NCBI GenBank assembly: GCA_913775715.1
Contig: CAJYMC010000004.1
Span: 124,001-188,000 of the forward strand
Reading direction: 5' to 3'
DNA from: an uncultured Exiguobacterium sp.
GTDB taxonomy: Bacteria > Bacillota > Bacilli > Exiguobacteriales > Exiguobacteriaceae
DNA: 64,000 nucleotides
The position numbers and the translations under genes were made by a program. This document shows, piece after piece, positions 10,412-18,704 of the stretch (position 1 is its first letter; each line of letters opens with the position of its first letter). Below the pieces are notes generated by a model, which was not told the origin of the DNA, did not search any database, and saw only the letters and a program-made list of their open reading frames with translations.

Positions 10412-11275
10412 TCATTCTTGTCCAGGATCACGCGCAAGACGGAGACGCATCTTTCCGTTATCTGGGAACACTTTTAGTTGTAAGGATTCTCCCTCGTACC
10501 ATGTTCCGTAGCTCGTATCGACAATAGGTTCACCAAGTGTTGATAATCCATCCGTTGAAGCATTCGTCCAGTCGATTGCTTCAATGATTCCGTCCGAGAC
10601 GACGAGTAAGTACCCAGAATTCGAGAAGTAGTACGTATTGACAGCATCTTTTTGTGTATTGCCGATCGCGCCGTATTTCGCTTCGAATTCAGCAACCGGT
10701 TTCCCAAGATACTGCTCCGGTTTTTCGATCGGTTGATTCGCGACGGCTTGCGAGAGTGCTGCAAGGACTGCTTTGTCTGACATGCTTTTTGGTGCTTCCA
10801 AACGAACATCACTTTCCGGTAAGTATCCTTCGATGCTGTCATTGAGTTTGAGATGGACCATGCCGTCCTCCGCATCTAGTACCTCATAGACATCACCTAA
10901 ATCTGCTTTGTAGATGACACTGCTACGACTTGCATCGCCGTATACGTTCGCAAACGGACGCGTCACCCAAGCTGCTTGTTCATACTCTGATGCCTTTTTC
11001 TTTGCTTTTTTCTTCTCTTTTTTTGTTTCATTTTTATCTTTCGATGCTGTCTCTTTCTTCGAGTCTTCTTTTTTCGTTACTTGATCCGTCGTTTTTGGCT
11101 TCTCGAGCGTCGATGTTGCTTGAGAGGCATCGTTATTCGTCAACATATATAACCAGCCACCGACGATGAATAGCGTCGCTAAGATACCGCCAAATGCGAT
11201 ACCGCGACGATTACGTTTCTGTTTTCGTCGTTCTTGTCGAGACTGTCGTTCTTGATCTTGTTGGTGTTCACTCAT
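10412..11275 (-). CDS. Membrane-anchored protein with SH3-like domain, function unknown
   Basis: 287 residues. A very basic cytoplasmic start (repeated RRKQKRNRR) precedes one membrane helix (about residues 26-45), giving an N-in, C-out topology. A Lys/Glu-rich, probably disordered linker runs to about residue 95. Then comes a module resembling bacterial SH3 (ANVYGDASRSS to GYLPESDVRL, about 105-155) and a C-terminal part containing YLGKPVAEFEAKYG, which is reminiscent of DUF4309-type extracellular repeats. A cell-wall sensing or anchoring role is plausible but unproven. AGGAGG sits 8 bases before the ATG. Confidence 0.7.
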   Translation of the reverse strand: MSEHQQDQERQSRQERRKQKRNRRGIAFGGILATLFIVGGWLYMLTNNDASQATSTLEKPKTTDQVTKKEDSKKETASKDKNETKKEKKKAKKKASEYEQAAWVTRPFANVYGDASRSSVIYKADLGDVYEVLDAEDGMVHLKLNDSIEGYLPESDVRLEAPKSMSDKAVLAALSQAVANQPIEKPEQYLGKPVAEFEAKYGAIGNTQKDAVNTYYFSNSGYLLVVSDGIIEAIDWTNASTDGLSTLGEPIVDTSYGTWYEGESLQLKVFPDNGKMRLRLARDPGQE

Positions 11276-11343
11276 GTATGGTTCCTCCTGAAAAAGTCGA
11301 CACAGTTTTTCCCCACTATACCACCAATGTTTACTTGAAATAT

Positions 11344-12327
11344 TTAAATTTCGATGACAGTTCGACCACGATGACGAGAAGTCAGCAGGGCTTCTGCGAT
11401 GTCAGGTAGGTCGTTCAGTGTTTTGACGTCAACTTCTGATGCGAGATCGACGTGCCACTCCTTCGCTAAGCGTTGCCATAGTTCTTGACGATAGACAATC
11501 GGTGTTTGTACCGCATCGATTCCGATCAAGCGGACACCGCGTAGGATGAACGGATAGACTGTCAACGTCATCTCTGCTCCACCGACGTTTCCACACGTCG
11601 TCACGACACCACCATATTGTACGAAGCGAATGACGGATGCGAGTAATGGACCTCCTACCGTATCAATGACACCGGCATAGAGCCCTTTTTTTAGAGGACG
11701 GTCAGTTTCTTCTAGCAATATCTTGCGGTCTAAGACCTCCACCACTCCCTTTTCCAGTAATCGTTCTTGTTCTAGTTGTTTTCCGGTCACGGCGTGTACC
11801 GTATAGCCTAATCGAATCAATAAGGCAATCGCAATCGTACCAACACCACCTGTCGCTCCCGTCACGAGGATGGGGCCTGTCTCCTTCGAGACGATTCGCG
11901 ATAGTTCATCGACCGATTGCGCTGCTGTCAATCCTGCCGTTCCATATTGCATCGCTTCTAATGGAAGAATGGCATCTGGAAGTGGCGTTACCCAATCCGC
12001 TGGTACGCGTATGTATTCTTGAAATCCGCCCGAGGTGTTCATTCCAAAATCAAAGCCGTTGACGACGACCGATTGACCGGTTTGAAATCGTGCATCTGTC
12101 GTTTGTTCGATATATCCTGCTGCGTCAACACCTGGTGTGTGCGGATAGGATTTCGTCACCCCTCGATTACCCGACATCGATAAAGCATCCTTGTAATTGA
12201 CACAGGAATGCGTGACACGAATTAAGACGTCTCCTTCTGGTAAATCATCGATGTGTTTCGCCTCAACCTTCCCTTCATAGTTTCCGTCCACCTCTCGTAC
12301 GACGAATGCTGAAAAAGTGTGTTCCAT
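11344..12327 (-). CDS. YhdH/YhfP-family quinone/acryloyl-CoA oxidoreductase
   Basis: 327 residues of the medium-chain dehydrogenase/reductase superfamily without zinc ligands. The family signature HSCVNYKDALSMSG is followed by HTPGVDAAG, the Rossmann motif VTGATGGVG near residue 155, and a C-terminal LLTSRHRGRTVIE. E. coli YhdH (AcuI) reduces acryloyl-CoA with NADPH; Bacillus YhfP is uncharacterised. The start has AAAGGAGAGATATC upstream. About 60 bases upstream of the start codon lies a strong terminator hairpin preceded by a large potential RNA fold, so the gene may be controlled by transcription attenuation. Confidence 0.88.
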   Translation of the reverse strand: MEHTFSAFVVREVDGNYEGKVEAKHIDDLPEGDVLIRVTHSCVNYKDALSMSGNRGVTKSYPHTPGVDAAGYIEQTTDARFQTGQSVVVNGFDFGMNTSGGFQEYIRVPADWVTPLPDAILPLEAMQYGTAGLTAAQSVDELSRIVSKETGPILVTGATGGVGTIAIALLIRLGYTVHAVTGKQLEQERLLEKGVVEVLDRKILLEETDRPLKKGLYAGVIDTVGGPLLASVIRFVQYGGVVTTCGNVGGAEMTLTVYPFILRGVRLIGIDAVQTPIVYRQELWQRLAKEWHVDLASEVDVKTLNDLPDIAEALLTSRHRGRTVIEI

Positions 12328-12389
12328 GATATCTCTCCTTTCTCTTGTGCTTCTCTATACCCTGTTGTTTCCATTGACACACTAAAAAT

Positions 12390-12581
12390 CCCTGTCGTTT
12401 CTCAAAGAAACGACAGGGAGCGGGGACGGAAAAAATATCAGCGTTCCATAGGTGGTCAAAGGTAACAGGTTAATCTGTCAATGGTTCGTGGTCATCGGTT
12501 TGCCGTCGCCATCTCTTCTCCACAGAGGAAAATTGAGGTCCGTCCCCTCTCCTTGACATGGAGTCTCACCGCGTCAAGGAG
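12390..12581 (-). ncRNA. Candidate structured leader RNA with terminator
   Basis: Read on the minus strand, three pairings are evident: a hairpin right after the upstream stop codon (12573-12581 with 12549-12557), a long-range stem joining 12539-12552 to 12417-12430 (13 of 14 pairs), and a perfect 12-bp terminator hairpin at 12390-12418 followed by TTTTT. The long-range stem shares bases with both hairpins, so the folds compete, as in an attenuator or riboswitch. It does not match SAM, TPP, T-box, lysine, cobalamin or cyclic-di-GMP consensus cores that I know. It could instead be a free small RNA, or on the plus strand. Confidence 0.45.
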
Positions 12582-13094
12582 TTACATATAACGTCCACCA
12601 TCAAAAGCAATTGTCGTTTGATAGTTCGCAGCATTGATCGCATTCGATACTTTGTGTGCTTGCCGTTCCACTTCCTCTGCTTTTAAGCGATAGGCATCGG
12701 GATCGAACAAGGCATGACGAATGATCGTCGTCCCTTCAAATCCGTATTGAAACTCGCGTTTTGGTCGACTTGCGAGCATCTGATAGTTTTGTGCCCTCGC
12801 CCGTAATTGGGTAGCCCACTCGATTGCTTCGACGAGTGGCATTTCTCCTTCATCTGTCACGATGACGGTTTCTAGATTCGCTGCGTAGACGAGACGATCC
12901 AAGACTCGCATATCGTGACGTACAATGTCCATGGTAGCTTCGACGTCGGTTAAGGTCCGACCTTGTTGCGCGGGGAGTGCTTCTCCCTTTTCTAAATCAA
13001 TGAACGCTACGCGCTCCATCTCTTCAATCAACTGATCAAGCTGTTTCCTCAGAATACTCTTTAATTTCACGGCATCTGCTAGGTACATCATCAT
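12582..13094 (-). CDS. DIP1984-like (septicolysin-type) family protein
   Basis: 170 residues, mostly helical. The start (YLADAVKLKSILRKQLDQLIEEM), the middle helix MRVLDRLVYAANLET and the later ATQLRARAQNYQML resemble the DIP1984 family, sometimes called septicolysin-like, whose function is not known. Three consecutive ATG codons begin the gene after GGAAAGGGGAG; the third (13088) has the best spacing, so the true N-terminus may be two residues shorter. It probably forms an operon with the preceding gene, 43 bases away on the same strand. Confidence 0.6.
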   Translation of the reverse strand: MMMYLADAVKLKSILRKQLDQLIEEMERVAFIDLEKGEALPAQQGRTLTDVEATMDIVRHDMRVLDRLVYAANLETVIVTDEGEMPLVEAIEWATQLRARAQNYQMLASRPKREFQYGFEGTTIIRHALFDPDAYRLKAEEVERQAHKVSNAINAANYQTTIAFDGGRYM

Positions 13095-13137
13095 CTCCCC
13101 TTTCCTGTTTCATCTACGTCACCTATTTCAAAAGGTT

Positions 13138-13911
13138 TCAATCGAACTGGTGAGCGAAGACTCCAAATTCTCTCTGAATCGTTTGTTTATCCATCTCCGA
13201 TATCGCAAAAGCTCGTTCTGTATAGCGTTCTAGGAGGTAGGCTTTTATTAAGAGATGGGAGGGCCGAAACCCGATCCGTAGACACCATTCCTGAAACGTT
13301 TCTGTGTCATACCGCTGTAAACGGACCGGGAGGATCTGATTGAACTGGATAAGTTGTTTGCGAATCCAGGCATCTGGAAGATTGATTTGTTCCTCCGTCA
13401 AAATAAAGTCATCGTGTAGGGGCTGTAATGGGAGATCAGTTTTTATAAATTCTTCATCGTGTCTGTTAGTCTTTCGACGCTTCCGCCAAACGATATAGCC
13501 TATTATGACTAAAGGGAGAACAAGGAGACTCATCAGTAACATCGATGAGGACGATATTCCTTTTTCATTCGTACCTCGCTTAGCATTTTCAATTCCTATA
13601 GTGAAGATCTTATTCTTTTTCTTTTTCGGTTTAAGGTCTTTCTGCTTTTTCGGCTTTTTCTTCGTATCCCAAGCACGTAAATCTTCATCATTCTTCATTT
13701 TCTTTTTAGGTAACCACGAAAGAAATCGGATTTTTAACAATTCGCCTTTTTTCTTGCAATTCGGTTTACACGATCCATTTGTTTCGATGCCAGACGTCTG
13801 AACCGTTTTGGGTTTCAATGCTTGAACAGCCGCTTCCGTCAGTGGCTTACCAACCCCTAAAATTAGCAAAATCAGTCCGATACCAATTACGAGTCGTTTG
13901 CGAAGTGACAT
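13138..13911 (-). CDS. Bitopic membrane protein with lysine-rich loop, function unknown
   Basis: 257 residues that I do not recognise. There is an N-terminal signal or anchor helix (residues 6-22), an extracellular-type segment with a CKPNCKKK cysteine pair and an extremely lysine-rich block (KKKPKKQKDLKPKKKKNK near residues 84-101), a second membrane helix (about 124-142) followed by WRKRRK, and a soluble C-terminal part of about 110 residues. The tail (QFNQILPVRLQRYDTETF and EWCLRIGF) loosely recalls the ends of transglutaminase/DUF4129 proteins, but I would not assign it. GAGAGGGG lies 7 bases before the ATG. Lysine and AAA richness makes it AT-rich compared with its neighbours. Confidence 0.65.
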   Translation of the reverse strand: MSLRKRLVIGIGLILLILGVGKPLTEAAVQALKPKTVQTSGIETNGSCKPNCKKKGELLKIRFLSWLPKKKMKNDEDLRAWDTKKKPKKQKDLKPKKKKNKIFTIGIENAKRGTNEKGISSSSMLLMSLLVLPLVIIGYIVWRKRRKTNRHDEEFIKTDLPLQPLHDDFILTEEQINLPDAWIRKQLIQFNQILPVRLQRYDTETFQEWCLRIGFRPSHLLIKAYLLERYTERAFAISEMDKQTIQREFGVFAHQFD

Positions 13912-14043
13912 CAGAAGACCCCTCTCTTTTAAAATCCATTATAAACGTTTTTATGTATTTTTATGGATGTTATGAAACAAGGAATGATTGTTCAATTAGA
14001 GGGGAAAAGATAGACAGACCTATTCAGAGAGGAGAACCATTTC

Positions 14044-15681
14044 ATGTTAAAACTCGATCACACGCATGATCCGTATCAAAATGCGGCGTTGATTCAGGAA
14101 TACGTTGAAACGTCAACCAACGAACAAGCAGTTCGACAAGCGGAACAACTGCTACACGATAGTGCATTCGTCGCACCACGACGAAGTCCTAACCTCAGTC
14201 GAACGCTTCGCTCGATGATCTCACCATTATTTTTAACGAATCGTGATAAACATATTCTACCGCTGACACCCGCTTTCGTGACGCCACGCGATGAGATACG
14301 ACCGAGTTGGTTCGGTCGGCTCAATCATGAATTCGAACGTTTGATCAGCGATGTCGAAATTGTCGATATCACTGCTTTTGGCGCAGTCGGCGATGGACAG
14401 ACGGATGATACACAAGCGTTCATCGACGCGCTCGGTGATGGACATCGACAAGTCCATGTCCCGGCCGGTACGTACGTCGTTCGGGGGATTCGTTTGCCAA
14501 GTTACACAATTTTAACGGGAGCCGGCAAAGGAAAAACGATTATAAAGATGCACGATGAGGCACCAAAAGGACGGCGTCTCGTGACGAATCAAAATTATCT
14601 TCTCGGTAATCATCATCTGCTCGTCGAAAAAATGACGCTCGATTGGAACATCAAACGTATCGGTGACGCGAAGAAAAGTAGCACATGGGGGAATCACTCT
14701 AGCTGTCTCACATATGCGCATGTCACCTATGGCTGGGTCTTTGACGTCGAAGCGATCAACCCGGGGCTTCACTGTTTTGATATCTCGACACCGTATTACA
14801 ATTACAACGGGGACGGTGCCCGCGCAAACTTAAGTAGTTCATTCATCTGGTTCGACGGATTGACCGGTTACGGATTCGGCGATGACGGGATCACGACGCA
14901 CCATAGTGACCATCTCTTCATCTCGAACTGCTTCATGCATGACCCAAGTGGACGTGCCCATGCAGAAGGATTCTCTAATTCAAATGGAATCGAAGTCGAT
15001 GATGGATCACGCGACGTCTGGTTGTTCAACAATGCAACCAGTCGGTGCTTCGGTGGACTCGAAATTAAGGCACATGCGACCTCTTCTGCTGCCTCAACCG
15101 TCAAAATCGTCGGACACCTATCGATTGATGATCATCGTGCCTTTAACTTCCGACATATCGGACACCATCAAGCAAGCGATCCGATGTCTCAAACGGCTTA
15201 TAATATCATCGCAACACGTTTGATCGCTCAAACTCCTCAATATACGGAACTCTATGCGAATTCAAAACCGCGTGCACTCGTCGTTTCCGCTTACCGTAAC
15301 GTCGTCATACATGATTTTACGGTGCTTGGTGATCCGTATTATGACTATCAAGAACAACCGATGATCGGGATTCAATATAAAGCACGGAACGTCACGATCA
15401 GTCAGTTGAAAATGAGCGGGTTCCGCCATGCAAAAACGGATATTCAAATCTTTGGTGGAGAAAATGGGGCTGAAGACGTGCGTCTTCGTGACATCCGCAT
15501 TGAGGATTCCGCCAAACATGGGATTACGATCGGTCCAGACATCACGCGTGTCAAGCTGACGAACGTGGCACTAAAAGGAGACGGAACAGTTGGCTTGAAC
15601 GCTAAATCGGAACCAGAAATGGAACGATTCATCGCGACCGGATTCAAAGTACCGATTCGCGCTCAGTCAACACAAGTATGA
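14044..15681 (+). CDS. Pectate-lyase-3 / GH28-related parallel beta-helix protein
   Basis: 545 residues. After about 100 residues of unassigned N-terminus comes the classic Pectate_lyase_3 opening ITAFGAVGDGQTDDTQAF, then VHVPAGTYVVRG and a long right-handed beta-helix with repeated short strands (for example GITTHHSDHLFISNCFMHD and NGIEVDDGSRDVWLFNN). Such folds occur in polysaccharide lyases, epimerases and phage tail spikes. No signal peptide or membrane segment is visible, so it is either cytoplasmic or exported without a signal; this is odd for a polysaccharide-active enzyme. AGAGGAGAACC precedes the ATG. It stands alone. Confidence 0.82.
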   Translation: MLKLDHTHDPYQNAALIQEYVETSTNEQAVRQAEQLLHDSAFVAPRRSPNLSRTLRSMISPLFLTNRDKHILPLTPAFVTPRDEIRPSWFGRLNHEFERLISDVEIVDITAFGAVGDGQTDDTQAFIDALGDGHRQVHVPAGTYVVRGIRLPSYTILTGAGKGKTIIKMHDEAPKGRRLVTNQNYLLGNHHLLVEKMTLDWNIKRIGDAKKSSTWGNHSSCLTYAHVTYGWVFDVEAINPGLHCFDISTPYYNYNGDGARANLSSSFIWFDGLTGYGFGDDGITTHHSDHLFISNCFMHDPSGRAHAEGFSNSNGIEVDDGSRDVWLFNNATSRCFGGLEIKAHATSSAASTVKIVGHLSIDDHRAFNFRHIGHHQASDPMSQTAYNIIATRLIAQTPQYTELYANSKPRALVVSAYRNVVIHDFTVLGDPYYDYQEQPMIGIQYKARNVTISQLKMSGFRHAKTDIQIFGGENGAEDVRLRDIRIEDSAKHGITIGPDITRVKLTNVALKGDGTVGLNAKSEPEMERFIATGFKVPIRAQSTQV

Positions 15682-15683
15682 AT

Positions 15684-15721
15684 AAAACGACAGGATGGAC
15701 CGCGGTCCATCCTGTCGTTTT
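15684..15721. terminator. Perfect 38-bp palindromic bidirectional terminator
   Basis: AAAACGACAGGATGGACCG followed by its exact complement, flanked by A and T runs, lies between the convergent beta-helix and DUF1028 genes. Confidence 0.93.
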
Positions 15722-16542
15722 CATTGGGATCGAATATACGCGAGGACACGTGTATCAATCGCACGATCCGCTTGTTCGCGCATCTCGAAGTTTTCCGTGT
15801 GCAGATATGTTCGGAACGCATCTTCGAAATCACCACGGTAACCAAGCGCTAATAATTTATCCATCAACTCCGACTCTAGGGCATCATCGATCGGCTTGAT
15901 TTCTTCCGGCTTACTCGGTTGTAGATAAAGGGTATGCAGTTGATAAATGCGTTCGAGTTCTTCAATCGGACTTGAATGATCGTCAACGCGTAAATCAATA
16001 TAGCGGTCGTTGAATCCACCGTATCCGCCACCTTCCTTGACGACGAGAAGTGCCGCTGACTGCATTCCGCGTGAGTCCCCGCCTGCTGCTTGTCCTGCCG
16101 CTAACGCACGCAATAATCGTTCCGCGAGCGGACCTTGCGTCGATTCAAAGACACGCGCCATCTCTTTGACCGTATTACCGTCTACAAGAATATTCCCTTG
16201 CGCTGCAAAATGTTTCCCGGCAATACCACCTGCCCAGTCGTTACATCCCTCACCCGTGAATGTCGCACTCTTGCCATTCGCATCGATGATCCCGACCTGG
16301 CGATCCGCTCGTCCTTCATCTGCTTCCGTCAATCGACGTAGCACTTCGTCCGCAGAAGCACCTTGTTCGATCATCCGTAACCCTTCAGGACCATACGTCG
16401 TATTTGCAAACGACTGTGTCGCTACCGCTCCCACTCCTGCCTTCGCAAACGGAACAGCACTCCCGACCGCTAAAAATTTCGATTGGACAGCAACACCCCA
16501 CGCTTGTTCTTTTTCACAATAACCGACGATTGAATATGTCAC
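15721..16542 (-). CDS. DUF1028 family protein (putative Ntn-fold hydrolase)
   Basis: 273 residues. The start is GTG at 16542, with AAAGGGGGAAC just upstream, which places TYSIVGYC at the N-terminus; the family is related to Ntn hydrolases and normally begins with a Thr after Met. Conserved stretches seen are AVQSKFLAVGSAVPFAKAG, GAVATQS, GPEGLRMI and the GGDSRGMQSAALLVV block with NDRYIDLRVDDH. A helical extension of about 75 residues (from SPIEELERIY) follows the core and resembles the putative peptidoglycan-binding tail of some members. It lies downstream of a YfcC transporter on the same strand, which suggests processing of an imported peptide or amide, although a terminator hairpin separates them. 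Confidence 0.85.
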   Translation of the reverse strand: MTYSIVGYCEKEQAWGVAVQSKFLAVGSAVPFAKAGVGAVATQSFANTTYGPEGLRMIEQGASADEVLRRLTEADEGRADRQVGIIDANGKSATFTGEGCNDWAGGIAGKHFAAQGNILVDGNTVKEMARVFESTQGPLAERLLRALAAGQAAGGDSRGMQSAALLVVKEGGGYGGFNDRYIDLRVDDHSSPIEELERIYQLHTLYLQPSKPEEIKPIDDALESELMDKLLALGYRGDFEDAFRTYLHTENFEMREQADRAIDTRVLAYIRSQ

Positions 16543-16605
16543 TTTAGTTCCCCCTTTAGTCATCTCCCTACCCGTTCGTGATAACGCTTCCCGATTCCTG
16601 CAATA

Positions 16606-16636
16606 GAAAAACCTTCCGGACAGATGTCCGAAAGGT
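16606..16636 (-). terminator. Terminator of the YfcC transporter gene
   Basis: ACCTTCCGGACA pairs with TGTCCGAAAGGT (one mismatch), with a short T-run on the minus strand. It may allow read-through into the DUF1028 gene. Confidence 0.75.
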
Positions 16637-16641
16637 CGACT

Positions 16642-18045
16642 TCATTGAATACCAAGCGTCACGGCAAGTAATAAGGCAGCACATGCCAAGGCAATCCAGA
16701 TTGCGAAGAGTTTCCAGACGAAGCGTAACCATTGCTCATATGGAATACCCGCGATCGCAAGAAACGCCATCAAATGTGCACTTGTCGGGAAAATCATATT
16801 CGTCAATCCGTCCCCGTACTGGAACGCTAAGACAGCTACTTGACGCTCGATCCCGAGTAAATCCGACAACGGTGCCATGATGGGCATCGTCGTCGCCGCT
16901 TGTCCACTCCCGGATGGTATGAAGAAATTCGTAATCAATTGCACGGCGTACATCCCGATGACAGCAAAGAAAGTCGGCAAATGTCCTACGGCATTCGATA
17001 AGCCGTAAATGACCGTATCGATCACACGTCCTTCTTCAAGAATGACGACGATCGCTCGAGCAAATCCAACAATCAATGCGCCAAACGTCACGGCTTTCGC
17101 ACCGTCAATCAGACTCTCGAACGTTCCGTTTACACCAAGCGTAACGATCCCCCCAATCATCCCGATGATCAAGAAGGATGCGGTTAATTCCGTCAAATAC
17201 CAGCCCCACTCAAAGATTCCGATCACATTGAGCGTAATGCCACCGATTAAAATGAGTAAGACGAAGGCATGACGTTTCGAAAAGCGTGAAATCGTCGTCG
17301 CTGCTTCTTCCGAACGACGTTGTTCGAGATCATAAACAAGACTGCGCGCCGGATCATGTTTGACTTTCCGTGCGTAGTTCATGACATAAAGAATCGTCAC
17401 CGCTAAAAATACGATATACACAGCCGTTCGATACCCGAGACCACTAAAGAGAGGTACTTCCGCAATTGATTGAGCGACACCTACCGTAAACGGATTCAAC
17501 ATCCCGCCAGCAAAACCAACTGCCGCCCCTAAGCTAACGATTGCGGCTCCCGTCATCGCGTCATAACCCAGTGCACGCGCGAGCATGATCCCAATTGGTA
17601 CGAAGATGATTGTTTCCTCTGCCATCCCGATCGTCGCCCCGGCAATCGAAAAGACGAACATCGTCGCCGGAATCATGATGTGCCCCTTTTGACCGAACCG
17701 GCGAATCAATTGATTGATTCCCGCTTCAATGGCGCCCGTTTGACGAATGATACCAAAGACACCACCGACTAGGAAAATATAAAAGATGATGGAGGCACCC
17801 GCCTCCATGCCTTTCGGGATTGCTTCGAACAAACCGAAGAAATTAACAGGTGCAGATTCGACTGCTCGGTACGTTCCGTCGATGACGACGGTCTGTCCGT
17901 CTTGTTTTTCACGGTCGAATTGTCCTGCTGGGAGCGTATACGTCAAGATGACTGAAATGACGAGAATCGCCATGATGATGGCATATGTATGAGGCATCTT
18001 GAAGAATGATCGCTTCGACTCTGGTGCATTCGTTCGTTCATTCAT
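16642..18045 (-). CDS. YfcC-family transporter (DcuC/ArsB-NhaD type)
   Basis: 467 residues with about 12 membrane segments. The start KMPHTYAIIM-x-ILVISVILTYTLPAGQF, the loop VFGIIRQTGAIEAGINQLI, the re-entrant AEETIIFVPIGIMLARALGYD and the paired IPSGSGQAATTMPIMAPL are typical of the YfcC family of anaerobic C4-dicarboxylate-like carriers, which includes putative amino acid or basic-peptide transporters. The real substrate is unknown. AAAAGGAGGC is 7 bases upstream of the ATG. The DUF1028 gene downstream on the same strand is the best clue to function. Confidence 0.88.
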   Translation of the reverse strand: MNERTNAPESKRSFFKMPHTYAIIMAILVISVILTYTLPAGQFDREKQDGQTVVIDGTYRAVESAPVNFFGLFEAIPKGMEAGASIIFYIFLVGGVFGIIRQTGAIEAGINQLIRRFGQKGHIMIPATMFVFSIAGATIGMAEETIIFVPIGIMLARALGYDAMTGAAIVSLGAAVGFAGGMLNPFTVGVAQSIAEVPLFSGLGYRTAVYIVFLAVTILYVMNYARKVKHDPARSLVYDLEQRRSEEAATTISRFSKRHAFVLLILIGGITLNVIGIFEWGWYLTELTASFLIIGMIGGIVTLGVNGTFESLIDGAKAVTFGALIVGFARAIVVILEEGRVIDTVIYGLSNAVGHLPTFFAVIGMYAVQLITNFFIPSGSGQAATTMPIMAPLSDLLGIERQVAVLAFQYGDGLTNMIFPTSAHLMAFLAIAGIPYEQWLRFVWKLFAIWIALACAALLLAVTLGIQ

Positions 18046-18195
18046 GATAACAGCCTCCTTTTTTGTGTCATTATAAGAATAATGCCCTAATCAGGGAAAA
18101 ACTAACAGTTTCAATGAAATGTCATATGATTGTAAAAGAAAAATGGAATACTTCTAAACTCACATAGAGGTTTTGATCGATCATGTCGCATGAAA

Positions 18196-18242
18196 CAAAA
18201 AAAGGAAGATATGCTAGGTCACAAACCTAGAATACCTTCCTT
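18196..18242 (-). terminator. Terminator of the ABM-domain gene
   Basis: AAGGAAG and CTAGGT pair with ACCTAG and CTTCCTT in an interrupted stem, followed by seven Ts on the minus strand. Confidence 0.85.
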
Positions 18243-18266
18243 ATATATTACGTTAATCTCTTATGA

Positions 18267-18548
18267 TTATGCTTGGAACGATTGAACGTCTAATGGTTTA
18301 GCAAGAGCCGTTTGTGCAAACGCAACGAATTGTCCGAAATGAGCACTTGTGTTGTGTGCTTCGATTGCAGCTTGGTCTTCCCATTTTTCAATCATCATAA
18401 AGACATTTTCGTCTTCTGTGCTTTGGAACAAGTCATAGCTGATGTTTCCTGCTTCAGCACGTGATCCTGCCACTAGTGTTTTTGTTGCTTCTAAAAATTC
18501 TTCTCGTTTTGCGGGTTGTACTTCTAATTTTGCTTCGATGGCGATCAT
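18267..18548 (-). CDS. ABM-domain protein, putative quinol monooxygenase
   Basis: 93 residues forming one antibiotic-biosynthesis-monooxygenase (dimeric alpha-beta barrel) domain. Family landmarks are the opening IAIEAKLEVQPAKREEF, the central ISYDLFQSTEDENVFMMIEKWED and the helix HNTSAHFGQFV with the conserved His. Relatives such as E. coli YgiN oxidise quinols without a cofactor. ACAAAGGAGG precedes the ATG. It is transcribed away from the cupin gene, and the shared 156-bp spacer holds repeated TAATTAC half-sites, so both may answer to one regulator. Confidence 0.87.
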   Translation of the reverse strand: MIAIEAKLEVQPAKREEFLEATKTLVAGSRAEAGNISYDLFQSTEDENVFMMIEKWEDQAAIEAHNTSAHFGQFVAFAQTALAKPLDVQSFQA

Positions 18549-18640
18549 CGGAAAGCCTCCTTTGTAATTTCGTTAACTTAAGCATCTTAGCACCTCCGAA
18601 TTCGTTACGCCATAAAGATGCTCGGACGATTGATGATATT

Positions 18641-18672
18641 TAATTACGGGTAATTACAGATGTAATAATTAC
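18641..18672. promoter_or_regulatory. Repeated TAATTAC half-sites between divergent redox genes
   Basis: TAATTAC occurs at 18641, 18651 and 18666. The sites include the palindromes GTAATTAC (18650-18657) and GTAAT-A-ATTAC (18662-18672), spaced about one helical turn, close to the cupin gene start and within the divergent spacer. This fits a dimeric repressor operator; I cannot name the protein. Confidence 0.45.
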
Positions 18673-18704
18673 TTTGTTCCACACTAGAGAAAGGAGCAAC
18701 GAAG

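Noticed and set aside
12390..12581. Known riboswitch classes (SAM, TPP, lysine, cobalamin, T-box, cyclic di-GMP), 6S RNA or SRP RNA
   Set aside because: The conserved core strings of those classes were looked for on both strands and were not found; it is left as an unclassified candidate.
16010..16522. 170-residue plus-strand reading frame
   Set aside because: It is antisense to the DUF1028 gene, has low-complexity Ala/Pro/Ser composition and no ribosome site.
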